From Azorinus chamasolen (lineage: Eukaryota; Mollusca; Bivalvia; Cardiida; Solecurtidae), in the NCBI GenBank assembly GCA_963576725.1, contig OY755237.1:63155423-63219422 (forward strand): 64,000 bases of DNA, written 5' to 3'. Positions 50,614 to 59,262 of the stretch are shown here, piece after piece. How positions within the stretch are numbered: the first letter of the stretch is position 1; the number at the start of each line of letters is the position of its first letter. A program made the position numbers and the translations under genes. Below the pieces are notes generated by a model. It worked only from the letters and a program-made list of their open reading frames with translations, was not told the DNA's origin and searched no databases.

Positions 50614-51125
50614 ACACCATTTCCTTCATATAAATGCCTTTCCATACATTTGCCAACCTCCTATAAGAGTAGTCTGATGAGGGTCTGCTGAATAAATACG
50701 CAATTGGTTCTACAGTTCCGCCAGGAGCATCCGTGGCCGAGTGGTTATGGTCTTCAACTGACAATCGCTTAGTTCCTCACCACTGTGTGTTCGAATCCCG
50801 GTCTGGGCATTTGGATTTTTCATGTGAGGAAGAGTTCCAGCTGACTTGCGCTAGGTCGCTGGTTCTTCCTGGATGTTATTCTGTGCATGAAACAATGCAA
50901 TTTGTTCCGTGTACAGAAGAACCTCTGGGGTTATCTCCACCTGTAATTAGCTGGACGTCGTGATATGACTGAAATCCTGTTAAAACGACATAAAACCTGA
51001 TGTAACCAAAACCAAACAGTTCCGCAATGATAAATTGCACCGTTCTCATAGCGTCAATATAAACATTCGTCTTATTAATACTTATTTATTCATTATTTCA
51101 TACATGAATATTCATGAGTAAAGTG
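50614..51125 (+). mobile_element. T6-type MITE carrying a SINE
   Basis: CACCATTTCCTTCATATAAATG, stem remnant CAACCTCCTATAAGAG, GGTTCTACAGTTCCG; after the SINE ATAAATTGCACCGTTC and ATGAATATTCATGAG. Right flank TTGA. Confidence 0.72.
50722..51015 (+). repeat. tRNA-derived SINE, MetaSINE/Nin-DC-like
   Basis: A 10 bp target duplication ACAGTTCCGC (50712-50721 and 51016-51025) flanks it. The head has a pol III box A TGGCCGAGTGG (50734-50744) and box B GTTCGAATCCC (50789-50799). The body CATGTGAGGAAGAGTTCCAG, CTGACTTGCGCTAGGTCG, CTGGTTCTTCCTGG resembles the conserved central domain known from mollusc and other invertebrate SINEs. The tail is GACATAAAACCTGATG with ACCAAAACCAAA. Full length and non-coding. 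Confidence 0.92.
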
Positions 51126-51359
51126 TTGAGACATATGAAGCTTATTTTGTGACAAAGTTTTAACTCTCATGAATACAGATAATGTTCCCATACCGATTCA
51201 GTATACATAAACAAAACTCACAACAAAACAGATTTTAATTCTTAACGCAAAATTTCAACAAACAAAGCTCGTTTACCGATATTCGAGTTTTACCTCCTGG
51301 GGGAAAACAATCTCTTCAATTAAAGAAGAGAATTACGCGATACCGTCAGATCTCCCTCA

Positions 51360-51560
51360 GTCGGACTATAGTAAAGATTAATTTAGATCTTTCTATGCAG
51401 GTGGCTATTTAATGCAGAGTGATGAAAGTCATGTCGAAAGCTCCTAGAGGAGCTCCTAGAGGAGCTTTCGTCATGACTTTCACCCTGCATTAACATGTCA
51501 CCTGGGTTAAGAAGGATGGTGATACTGATTGTAAAGACTAGTTTAAAGCGGCAATACTGT
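51360..51560 (-). mobile_element. P2 MITE with duplicated tip
   Basis: Stem GCAGGTGGCTATTTAATGC to GCATTAACATGTCACCTGG. The tip contains GAGGAGCTCCTA twice in series. Right end AAGCGGCAATACTG before TA; left TIR worn. Confidence 0.75.
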
Positions 51561-51819
51561 ACATACCACAAGTCTTCACAGAATGATGTTATCTATATAC
51601 ATGTACAGGACTGTCTCTCTGAATTACAAGACTATAAACGTGGTGATCGAGAATTCTGAATTCATAGAAAAGATATAAACCTGAGACGATTTCCTGTTGT
51701 TCACTGCCGTGTGTAGATTCAAACTGTTTGTCATTGTCACTCCGTGACCATTGGGCTGGCAGAAGAGCATCGCGGTAGAATATAAACTATTTTATTTCAG
51801 TTGCTTCACTCTGAAGCGG

Positions 51820-51955
51820 TTTAACTCTTTCCTTCGTATAAGAGAATAGACTGTAGGAACTCTCTGATCAGGGTCTGCTCTGTTTATTTATGTAACCATA
51901 TAGATATAATTTTACACTCTCAGCCACATTCAAAACATCCTTTATTCAAAATGCT
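51820..51955 (+). mobile_element. T5/T6 relic cut by T3
   Basis: GTTTAACTCTTTCCTTCG, GACTGTAGGAACTCTCTG, ATCAGGGTCTGCTCTG; then AACATCCTTTATTC up to the T3 TTAA. Confidence 0.5.
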
Positions 51956-51959
51956 TTAA

Positions 51960-52159
51960 CCCTTTCGCTGCCAATGCCGGATCTGTGATTACCTATGCAA
52001 ACAGTTTGGATCCAGATGAGACGCCGAGTAACTCGGCGTCTCATCAGGATCCAAACTGTTTGTTACTGTTACTATGTTTTTGAAACAAAACTGAAGAAAA
52101 TAAAAAAATGAAATTTTGTAGCAGACGACAAAGTTAGCAGACGACAGAATTTGGCAACG
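51960..52159 (+). mobile_element. T3 MITE, right terminus degraded
   Basis: TTAA at 51956-51959. CCTTTCGCTGCCAATGCCGG, full stem with AAACAGTTTGGATCCAG, core GCCGAGTAACTCGGC, then AGCAGACGACAAAGTTAGC and ATTTGGCAACGGG. The mismatch is A over A, opposite to 32861, matching its opposite orientation. Confidence 0.87.
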
Positions 52160-52247
52160 GGTGTAGTCAAAATTACACTAGGTCTACATTTGAGCAAACA
52201 CTATTTATCCACAGCGGGGTAACGGCGAAGACAGGATGGTAGCTTAA

Positions 52248-52860
52248 TCCTTTACTCCATGACTATTCATGTAAGACATAATGATATCTAGAACATTAAT
52301 TAGATCTACATTTATTGTTATAATAGCATATGGAAAACAATAAACATTGGCAAAGGCAGAAACTATAGAATCATACAGTGCTCCCTCCCTACAACGACCC
52401 TCTCAATAACGATTGCCTCATTACAACAACGCATGTCACTGTTTCCGAAACAACAAGGCTCCAGAAACAACCTTTTTCCATCGTATTTTCCTTATGCCTC
52501 CATCAAACCCTATGTTGTGACCACTCTTTAGAATCGTCACAAAGTGACGATTCTAAAGAGTGGTCACAACATAGGTTTTGATTGAGGCATAACGGTTTTA
52601 GTTCTCGAAATACACCTTATCTGGGGATCTGCAAACAAGCTAATTATGTTTGATTTTTTCCTCCCTATAACAACTCCCTCTGAACAACACATACAATATT
52701 CGTATCCCAAAGGGTGTCTTTGTAGAGAGGGAGCACTGTATCTGTGTTATATCATAAGCAAACAGAGCAGACCCTGATCAGACGGCTCATATAGGAGCTG
52801 TCTGATCTGGGTCTGTTTTGTATGCAAAGGCGTAGAAAGGCGTATGTATGGAGGAAAGGG
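52248..52860 (-). mobile_element. T6 MITE nested in a P arm, carrying P5
   Basis: TTAA at 52244-52247 and 52861-52864. CCTTTACTCCATGACTATTC, GAAACTATAGAATCA, then P5, then TCTGTGTTATATCATAAGC, stem with tip GCTCATATAGGAGC, end GGAGGAAAGGG. Confidence 0.88.
52376..52738 (+). mobile_element. P5 TA-class MITE, innermost
   Basis: TA flanks; CAGTGCTCCCTCCCTAC to GAGAGGGAGCACTG. Same orientation as 42143, but the tip (52538-52546) reads CACAAAGTG rather than CACTTTGTG. Confidence 0.93.
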
Positions 52861-53124
52861 TTAATGCAAGACCAGAGTTCTGCCATAAGCTCAAATTGGA
52901 GCTTTTTGCATAAATTTTGTCTAGCATTAAACAACCACTTTGGGAGCTTTCTGAATGACTTCCATCCTGCATTTGGCAGCCACCTGCCTAAGAAAAATCA
53001 ATTCTTCTTTACTAAAACTCCGGTTTAATGGGGGCGGGGTGCTGTACAGCACATGGGAACAGGATTTTCAAATCAATATTAGAAAATACAGTTTGACAAC
53101 ATGCTCGCGTCAGACACCTGTCAA

Positions 53125-53333
53125 CTCTTTCGCCGCCAAATAAATTTCTTCTGCTCAGATTATCGTCTGCTTCAAGTTTGAAAGTGGAATTGTCTTCATT
53201 TTCCGTTTGGAAACCTGATCAGAATAGTGTCATACGGTTTGGTTCCCGATGAGATGCCGAGTTACTCGGCGTTTCATCCGGAACCAAATTGTTTTAAGAC
53301 TTATCACGATTTCGACTATGGCGGTAAAAAGAG
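53125..53333 (-). mobile_element. T3 MITE
   Basis: TCAA at 53121-53124. CTCTTTCGCCGCCAAATAAA, stem CATACGGTTTGGTTCCCG to CGGAACCAAATTGTTT with core GCCGAGTTACTCGGC, end GGCGGTAAAAAGAG. TTCCCG and CGGAAC changes are compensatory. Confidence 0.8.
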
Positions 53334-53397
53334 TTTAGAGCTGCCTATCGTTTGACAGGGGTTCTACTAAAGATGCCCGTCGTGCCATTGTCTTTAA

Positions 53398-53614
53398 CCC
53401 TTTCAACTCTGAATTTGCAAATGGACTATTCCAAAATTCCAACAGGTCAAGCTTATGTTAAATATTGAGGGATAAAAAAAAAAAAAAACACCAACCAACA
53501 TGTAACATGATACACAGTGCCGACCTTGATGACAGGGCTCCTCTAGGAGGCCTCTCATCTGGGTATACACTGTGTGCAAAGGACATTAGTGACTCGTTTC
53601 CCGCACTAAAAGGG
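53398..53614 (+). mobile_element. T8 TTAA-class MITE
   Basis: TTAA at 53394-53397. CCCTTTCAACTCTGAATTTG start, a poly-A run (53471-53484), stem ACACAGTGCCGACCTTGATG to CATCTGGGTATACACTG; tip GCTCCTCTAGGAGG. End CACTAAAAGGG. Confidence 0.85.
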
Positions 53615-53751
53615 TAAATTCAAGATCAAACTAAACAGATGTTAAAACAAATAAAACTGTTTTAGTACAGTAACCTATTCGATGTTTGATCTAAATCCAG
53701 ATTGTCTACAAATAATGTGAGATTCGTTTTGCAGTCGGAAGAAAACAAATC

Positions 53752-53832
53752 CTGTAGATCGGTAAAGCATCCGGTACCGAAATAGAAGGTTGTGGGTTAG
53801 AACCACGTTTGGGGCATGCAATGTACCTCTAA
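53752..53832 (+). repeat. tRNA-derived SINE head, partial
   Basis: TGTAGATCGGTAAAGCATC resembles a worn tRNA box A with D-arm. GGTTGTGGGTTAGAACCACG resembles box B with the T-arm. It is followed by TTTGGGGCATGCAATG. No tail or target duplication identified. Too degenerate to be a working tRNA gene. Confidence 0.5.
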
Positions 53833-53985
53833 ATGATATGGCTCCGTCACTAAATCGCTCCGAATTCACATCCTCTGTGTATTTCCCATCTCTTAAAGGA
53901 GTCCTTTGGTCAGGGTCTACACTGTTTGTCATTCAAAATCTTCTGGCAAAATTATGCCTTTCATACTTTAAGACACCATCGTTAA

Positions 53986-54228
53986 CCACCTACTCCAAAG
54001 AAACACGCTTTGACACATTTGCAAACAGGGTAGACCCAGAACAGGCAGCTCTTGTAGTGGCATTTCGGTCAGGGTATGTCTGTCTGCTTATAGAGTATCT
54101 TAGATCTGGTTCTATGCTGTGTGTGGCATAGCTATGTATTCACTGAATTTATATTACAATAGAAAATAATTAGTTAATTAATGTTCGTAGCTGTTGCAGT
54201 CTGTTATAAATATACATGGAGTAAAAGG
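53986..54228 (+). mobile_element. T6-type MITE
   Basis: TTAA at 53982-53985 and 54229-54232. CACCTACTCCAAAGAAACACG, stem AACAGGGTAGACCCAG, tip GCTCTTGTAGTGGC. Tail ATACATGGAGTAAAAGG. Confidence 0.8.
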
Positions 54229-54232
54229 TTAA

Positions 54233-54474
54233 CCCTTTCCCTCATATAAACGTGTTTTCACACATTTGCAAACAGAGTAGACCCAGATCAGACGGCTCCT
54301 AGAGGAGCCGTCTGATCAGGGTCTGCTCTATTTGCTAATAGAATTTGATAGATATGTTACTTTGCTTTCTAAAATATCTACAATGTTCCACCTTCCATAT
54401 TTCTTTATAACTATTTTGTTAATGAATATTCAGTAGGTATTGAAAATTGGAATAAATGTAGAACAGGGAAAGGG
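54233..54474 (+). mobile_element. T5 TTAA-class MITE
   Basis: It shares its left TTAA with the T6 before it; right TTAA 54475-54478. Complete T5: stem with tip GCTCCTAGAGGAGC, tail CACCTTCCATATTTC, end GAACAGGGAAAGGG. Confidence 0.93.
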
Positions 54475-54489
54475 TTAAACCATGATGGA

Positions 54490-54700
54490 GTCTTCCCATT
54501 TTAATAATCAGCATCTTCAGTTTACTTTTATTGCGAGAAACGAGTCACTCATGCCCTCAGCAAACCGTGCAGGAGCCCTCTCATAAGGCTCTGTTTGTTT
54601 GGTTGTTGTTGTTGTTTTTTACAAAATTCTTTACAAATATTCCAGCATATTCACGGTAAGCTTTACCTGTTTGAATTTTAGAATAGTCCATCGGAACTCA
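54490..54700 (-). mobile_element. T8 relic
   Basis: GCGAGAAACGAGTCACTCATG, CAAACCGTGCAGGAGCCC, CTCATAAGGCTCTG, a GTT repeat, then CCTGTTTGAATTTTAG. Confidence 0.5.
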
Positions 54701-54746
54701 AAACATACTCTTACAAGACATTATCTTTTTATAGCTTAAATCAATA

Positions 54747-54898
54747 CAGTAAGCTCCCTCTGAACCGACCATCAAATGGAGATCTAATTCTGCGTCAAAC
54801 AGAGAGATAGTAGCTTAATTCAGGACAAACGTTTTACTAAAAGCTCCTGCTGTAGTTTTCTGTATTACTTTTGTCCTGCACAACACAACCGCCTGATG
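54747..54898 (+). mobile_element. P-class MITE, right end lost
   Basis: TA-CAGTAAGCTCCCTCTGAACC; GATAGTAGCTTAATTCAGG to TTTTGTCCTGCACAACAC; then the T7 below begins. Confidence 0.6.
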
Positions 54899-54902
54899 AT
54901 AA

Positions 54903-55120
54903 CCCATTACCCCAAAGGCTATTTTAGATCCAACCTCTTTAAATAAATCTACCGAAAAGGAGCATTAACTAGAGAAAAGGGAAATCTTAGAATTTTGTAG
55001 TTTGAAACAATTGTGATAAATAGAGTATTTGCTCCTATGTAGCAAATGCTCTATTTATCACAATGGTTTCACAAAGTGATTTTTACAGAGTCGTCAAAAG
55101 TCGTCAATTTGAGGGAAGGG
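54903..55120 (+). mobile_element. T7 MITE
   Basis: CCCATTACCCCAAAGGC after ATAA. Palindrome GAAACAATTGTGATAAATAG with tip TTGCTCCTATGTAGCAA. End GAGGGAAGGGG without TTAA. Confidence 0.82.
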
Positions 55121-55545
55121 GTGAAAGACAGGTGTCTTTATTCAAAAGTGGGTTTACTATTTCCCTCATAAAAATGTTTTTTCGTCTTTGCAAACAGCGT
55201 AGACCCAGTGTCTGTTCTGTTTGCTATAAGTGAAAGTCCCTACTAAAACTGAACGCATATTTTCTCATTTGTGTTCAATCATTATTACGAAGATTGTCAA
55301 TTTTGAATTAATATCGAAAAAATGCTCCATGTGATACAAAATAAACCGTTTTTGTCAATACTTATATTGTTTTCTACAACTAAATACTATCTGCCTTTGT
55401 CGAACAACTAAATATACTAAAACGCAACCCGAATAAACACGAAAACATTGTTGAATAACATCGGATCCTCGATATCAAACTCATATTATTTTATTTGTTT
55501 TTTTTTCGTTTTCGGCGTGTATTCTATTGGGTTTCTTGAGATAAA
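55121..55545. other. T5 fragment then nothing recognised
   Basis: TTTCCCTCATAAAAATG and GCAAACAGCGTAGACCC near 55160-55215 are a T5 left end. The rest is AT-rich and unassigned. Confidence 0.45.
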
Positions 55546-55714
55546 CAGTAAAACCTCTATATAACGGCCACTAAATTACATCGAGAGTTTTGCGTCAAAG
55601 CCAGGTGGCTGCTTAAAGCAAGTTGAAAGTAAAACAGAATACTTTAAGCAGCCACCTGCTTTTAACAAAACATACTTGATGTAATTTAGTGGCCGTTATA
55701 GAGAGGTTTTACTG
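55546..55714 (+). mobile_element. P1 MITE, tip deleted
   Basis: CAGTAAAACCTCTATATAAC to GAGAGGTTTTACTG; flanks AA and TG, so the TA copies have mutated. AAAACAGAATACTTTAAGC shows a deletion across the hairpin tip. Confidence 0.85.
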
Positions 55715-55776
55715 TGCATACAAACAGAGCAACTGATCGCATTTGAAAAAGTGAGCCTAATCCAGGTTACCTTTAA

Positions 55777-56018
55777 CCCTTCGCTTGCTATTCACGTCAA
55801 TATACGTACCTGTAAATAGTGAAGACCCAGATGAGACAGCTCCTGCAGGAGCTGTCTCATCAGGGTCTGCACTATTTACAAATTGATTGTGCAACCAGTG
55901 CACTCCACATCAGTGATTGCACAGCGAAATATTTGTACACAGTGAAGATATATGTAATTATACAACAGGGCATGGGTAAAGAAGGAGAAATGTATTTTAA
56001 AATTCAGCAAGCGAATGG
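55777..56018 (+). mobile_element. T1 TTAA-class MITE
   Basis: TTAA at 55773-55776 and 56019-56022. Complete, tip GCTCCTGCAGGAGC. Confidence 0.92.
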
Positions 56019-56034
56019 TTAATACATTATCATT

Positions 56035-56145
56035 GTAAACCTGAATTAGGCTCACTTGTCCAAAATATGAGCTGCTCTATTTACATGTATTTGTAAGCCT
56101 GGGTTAGGCTCACTTATCCAAATACGAGTTACTCTATTTTTCAGC
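56035..56145. repeat. Two-copy direct repeat, about 54 bp
   Basis: TTAGGCTCACTTGTCCAAA and TTAGGCTCACTTATCCAAA, each followed by ACTCTATTT-like sequence. Confidence 0.75.
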
Positions 56146-56284
56146 TGCAGGACTTCTTTCCATAATAACTGAGCTGCCGACGTGGCCTTAGGAAAACACT
56201 TGCTGAACGGTTCAAAACCTGAACAGATGGTTGCTTCATGAAACTTTGATATGGAGTTTCACTGGATGAATACATATATAATGA

Positions 56285-56420
56285 CGGGGGTTGTAAACAA
56301 CTTTGATCCAGATGAGACGCCGTGTAACTCGGCGTCTCATCAGAATCTAAGCTGTTTGAAACTCAGTCAACAGTCTCTCAAACCGCTTGTACGAATCAGA
56401 AGTAAGAACAATATAACAGT
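56285..56420. mobile_element. T2 copy without clean ends
   Basis: AACAACTTTGATCCAGATG, GAGACGCCGTGTAACTCGG, GTCTCATCAGAATCTAAGC, then AACTCAGTCAACAGTCTC and AAGTAAGAACAATATAAC. Confidence 0.65.
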
Positions 56421-56444
56421 TCAGAATGCTGGAAGACATAATTA

Positions 56445-56645
56445 CAGTAAAGTCCCGCTAATGCGACCACCTAAAAGAGGCATAATTCTGGGTGCTAGAT
56501 GCAGGTGGTAGCTTAATGCAGGACAAAAGTAATGCAGAAAGCTCCTAGAGGAGCTTTCTGCATTACTTGTGCCCTGCATTAAGCAACGACCTGCTTATAA
56601 AGACAACCATGTGAATTCATTAAGTGGTCGCATTAGAGGGGTACT
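56445..56645 (-). mobile_element. P3 TA-class MITE
   Basis: TA-CAGTAAAGTCCCGCTAATG; the right end GAGGGGTACTTCAG is degraded. Stem tip GCTCCTAGAGGAGC; arms nearly perfect. Confidence 0.87.
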
Positions 56646-56869
56646 TCAGCACGATAAGGGCTTAAATTGGAACCAGACGATGTTTTGACCTGGCAAAAAT
56701 TAACACTACATGCTAAAGGTGTGACGTCTTTTCTCCGCTAACACATGTATAAAAACATTTCTATGTTCAATACGCTCTACGGACTATCGACGACCGATCT
56801 CTTACAACAAAAAAAGATTCTCAATTACTTTATACAGTCTATACAATTGCCGAGATGTAAAGTATATTC

Positions 56870-57004
56870 CCTCAAAACCAGACGTCTAGGAAGTTAGTAA
56901 AAAAGAATTAAGATATTCTTGTTAGGAAGGTGGCTGCTTAATGCAGAGTGTATGTAACGTACGAGATACCCTGGGGGACTTTGTTTGCATGACACTCACC
57001 ATGT
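56870..57004 (+). mobile_element. P2 remnant cut by T7
   Basis: TATTCCCTCAAAACCAGACG, GGAAGGTGGCTGCTTAATGC, then CACTCACCATGTTTAA where T7 sits in the position of the P arm TTAA. Confidence 0.5.
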
Positions 57005-57008
57005 TTAA

Positions 57009-57232
57009 CTCATCCCCCCCCCCCCTAGACTATTGTAGACACAACCTCTTTGAATAAGTCTACCGAAAAGAAGCGTTTACTAGAGAAAATGAAACAATAT
57101 AACTGATTAGTTTTTAAACCATTCTGATAAATAGAGCATTTGCTCCATAGGAGCAAATGCTCTATTTTTCACAATGGTTTCCAAATATGACTTTTACAGA
57201 GGCGGCAAAATGCGTCAGTGGGAGGAAAGGGG
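57009..57232 (+). mobile_element. T7 TTAA-class MITE
   Basis: TTAA at 57005-57008 and 57233-57236. CTCATCC with a 13-base C run, AGACACAACCTCTTTG, perfect tip TTTGCTCCATAGGAGCAAA, GGCGGCAAAATGCGTC, end GAGGAAAGGGG. Confidence 0.87.
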
Positions 57233-57462
57233 TTAATTCATTCACCACCGCAGTCGGCCAGGGCTTGCAACAGTGAGCGAATTATCAGAATCATTTTTTT
57301 AACACACCATTTACGGAAAATCCACTCTGAAACTCAGAGCAGACGGCATTGTTTTTGGCGCCAAAATATTTGCGTTTTTACCGACATTGAAAATTTGAAA
57401 TTAGTGTTTAGAAAGGGTTTATTATAACTACACGTACAAAGTCTTCTCTTACGCCTACTGGT

Positions 57463-57491
57463 CTTAACCCTTACAACGCTGAAAGGGTTTA
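57463..57491. mobile_element. Minimal TTAA-end pair
   Basis: TTAACCCTTACAACGCTGAA then AGGGTTTAA: opposed T-type ends with only about 9 bp between them. Possibly an interior-deleted T element; could be chance. Confidence 0.35.
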
Positions 57492-57805
57492 ACAAATCGG
57501 ACATAAATAGAAATGTAACAGGCAAAAGCATATGTCGTTTTTAGCACGAAAAGCGATAACGCACCATATCCTTTGTAGATACTTTTTCGATGCTTTACAT
57601 CACGATGATACATTTGATGCAGCTGACCTACCGCTGGGAAACGATACGTTTCGCTATCAATTAATTACAAGCTGAGGGACAAACAAATGGAAATTAATGC
57701 TACTTAATTGCTTTAGCGTAGGACTATTTTAATCATCACTCGCAGCAAAGCAACAAGACTCTCTAGCCAATACCTCACCACGGCAATGCACGATATGTTT
57801 ATTAA

Positions 57806-57988
57806 CCCTTTCAATGCGGGACACGAATCACTAATATACTTTGCAAACAGTGTAGACACAGATGAGAGAGTTCCTAGAGGAAGGCTCTCATCAGCGTATG
57901 CACCGTGTGTCATGTTACACTTTTATTTAGAAAAAAATCCCGAAATATTCTCCGTAAATCTTTCTGACCTGTTTGAATTTTGGAGAAA
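57806..57988 (-). mobile_element. T8 MITE joined to T5
   Basis: TTAA at 57802-57805. CCCTTTCAATGCGGGACACG, stem GCAAACAGTGTAGACACAG, tip GTTCCTAGAGGAAG, GACCTGTTTGAATTTTGG. It loses its right end at ATTACC, where T5 begins. Confidence 0.78.
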
Positions 57989-58233
57989 TTACCATTTACC
58001 TCATATAAACACCTTTTCACGCATCTGCAAACAGAGTAGACTCAGATCAGACGATTCCTATAGGAGCAGTCTGATCAGGGTCTGCTCTGTTTGCTTACGG
58101 AATTTGATAGATCTATTTCTTTAGCTTCAGAAATGGCTACAATGTTCCACCTTCCATATTTCATTACAACTATTCTGTCCATGAATATGCAGTAGGTATT
58201 GAATTTTGGAATAAACATAGAACAGGGAAAGGA
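57989..58233 (+). mobile_element. T5 MITE, left terminus lost
   Basis: TTACCTCATATAAACACC, stem with tip TTCCTATAGGAGCA, tail CACCTTCCATATTTC, end GAACAGGGAAAGGA before TTAA shared with T1. Confidence 0.85.
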
Positions 58234-58237
58234 TTAA

Positions 58238-58479
58238 CCCTTCGCTTGGTATTCACGTCAATATACATACCTGTAAATAGTGTAGACCCAGATGAGACAG
58301 CTCCTGCAGGAGCTGTCTCATCAGGGTCAGCACTATTTACAAGTTGATTGTGCAACCTGTGCACTCCACAGCAATGATTGCACAGCAAAATACTTGTACA
58401 CAGTGAAGATATATGTAATTATACAACAGGACATGAGTAAAGAAGGAGAAATGTATTTCAAAATTCAGCAAGAGAAGGC
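58238..58479 (+). mobile_element. T1 MITE, right target lost
   Basis: TTAA at 58234-58237. Complete body, tip GCTCCTGCAGGAGC; the right end reads GAGAAGGCTTCACG instead of GAAGGGTTAA. Confidence 0.88.
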
Positions 58480-58724
58480 TTCACGCGTATCTGCTTTGAA
58501 CATGTGGCATAGTAGTCATTGTACACACAGCGTTGTTTCTACAACCATATCAAACCATGTCTGTATGTACGAAGTCAACAGACCTGTCTAAATATCTCAT
58601 TCTCCGGCCATAATCTATCTTGTTGGTTCTAGCAATGTAGTCTATGGCGGAGAATTAAAAATCAAATATTTAGATCTCCTAAAACAATATTATGTTCTCC
58701 ACTGTCATTTTCTCAATCACTTAA

Positions 58725-58965
58725 CCCTTTCCATGCTCTATGTTTATTCCAAAGTCCAATGCCTGCTGAATATTCATGGACAAAATAGCTATAATGAAAT
58801 ATTGAAGGTGGAACATTGTAGCCATTTTAGACAGTAAAGAAACAGAGCTGTCAAATTCCGTTAGTAAACAGAGCAGACCCTGATCAGACATCTCCTACTG
58901 GAGCCGTCTAATATGGATCTACTCTGTTTGCAAATGCGTGAACCACGTTTATGTGAATGAAAGTT
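58725..58965 (-). mobile_element. T5 TTAA-class MITE
   Basis: TTAA at 58721-58724 and 58966-58969 (shared with the next T2). CCCTTTCCATGCTCTATG, stem with tip TCTCCTACTGGAGC, end GAATGAAAGTT. Confidence 0.87.
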
Positions 58966-58969
58966 TTAA

Positions 58970-59120
58970 CCCTTGATCCTGTATTCGCTACCCCCAGCGC
59001 GTTTCCGAAAAGCTTGGATTCAAATGAAATGCCGAATAATTCGGAATCTCATCAAGATCCACTGTTTGGCACCCAGTCAATAGCTATTCAAAAGATCGAA
59101 TAGGAAGTTGTCAAAATTGC
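58970..59120. mobile_element. T2 copy, right end unclear
   Basis: CCCTTGATCCTGTATTCG, AAAAGCTTGGATTCAAATG, GAAATGCCGAATAATTCGG, then CACCCAGTCAATAGC. The stem has matching changes on both arms at the tip (CCGAATAATTCGG). Confidence 0.7.
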
Positions 59121-59262
59121 ACAAGATCCAAAACTGAGCAAACATTATTTTTATTACCTCAGCGGTGGTAAGGACTAACACATGGTCCGACCGTCTCTTA
59201 AACAGGTAATAGCGACTGATTGGATTATTGAGTGGACAAAACAGGTTGAAAACAGTTCTTAC

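Larger units (their letters stand above)
52225..53050 (+). mobile_element. P-class remnant hosting T6 and P5 (three levels)
   Basis: GACAGGATGGTAGC before the T6 and TTAATGCAAGACCAGAG after it rebuild the P arm GGTAGCTTAATGC. Then GCTCAAATTGGAGC and CTAGCATTAAACAACCAC. A P2 right half follows (52940-53047). Confidence 0.7.

Noticed and set aside
50722..50800. A tRNA gene
   Set aside because: The pol III boxes are present, but the sequence continues into a SINE body with A-rich tail and target duplications, and the cloverleaf is not complete.
53790..54131. The longest plus-strand open frame (113 codons)
   Set aside because: It crosses a SINE head and the T6 element at 53986, with no motif or splice context.
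57786..58124. 112-codon open frame
   Set aside because: It lies across T8 and T5 MITE sequence, including the stems, so it is a by-product of the repeats.
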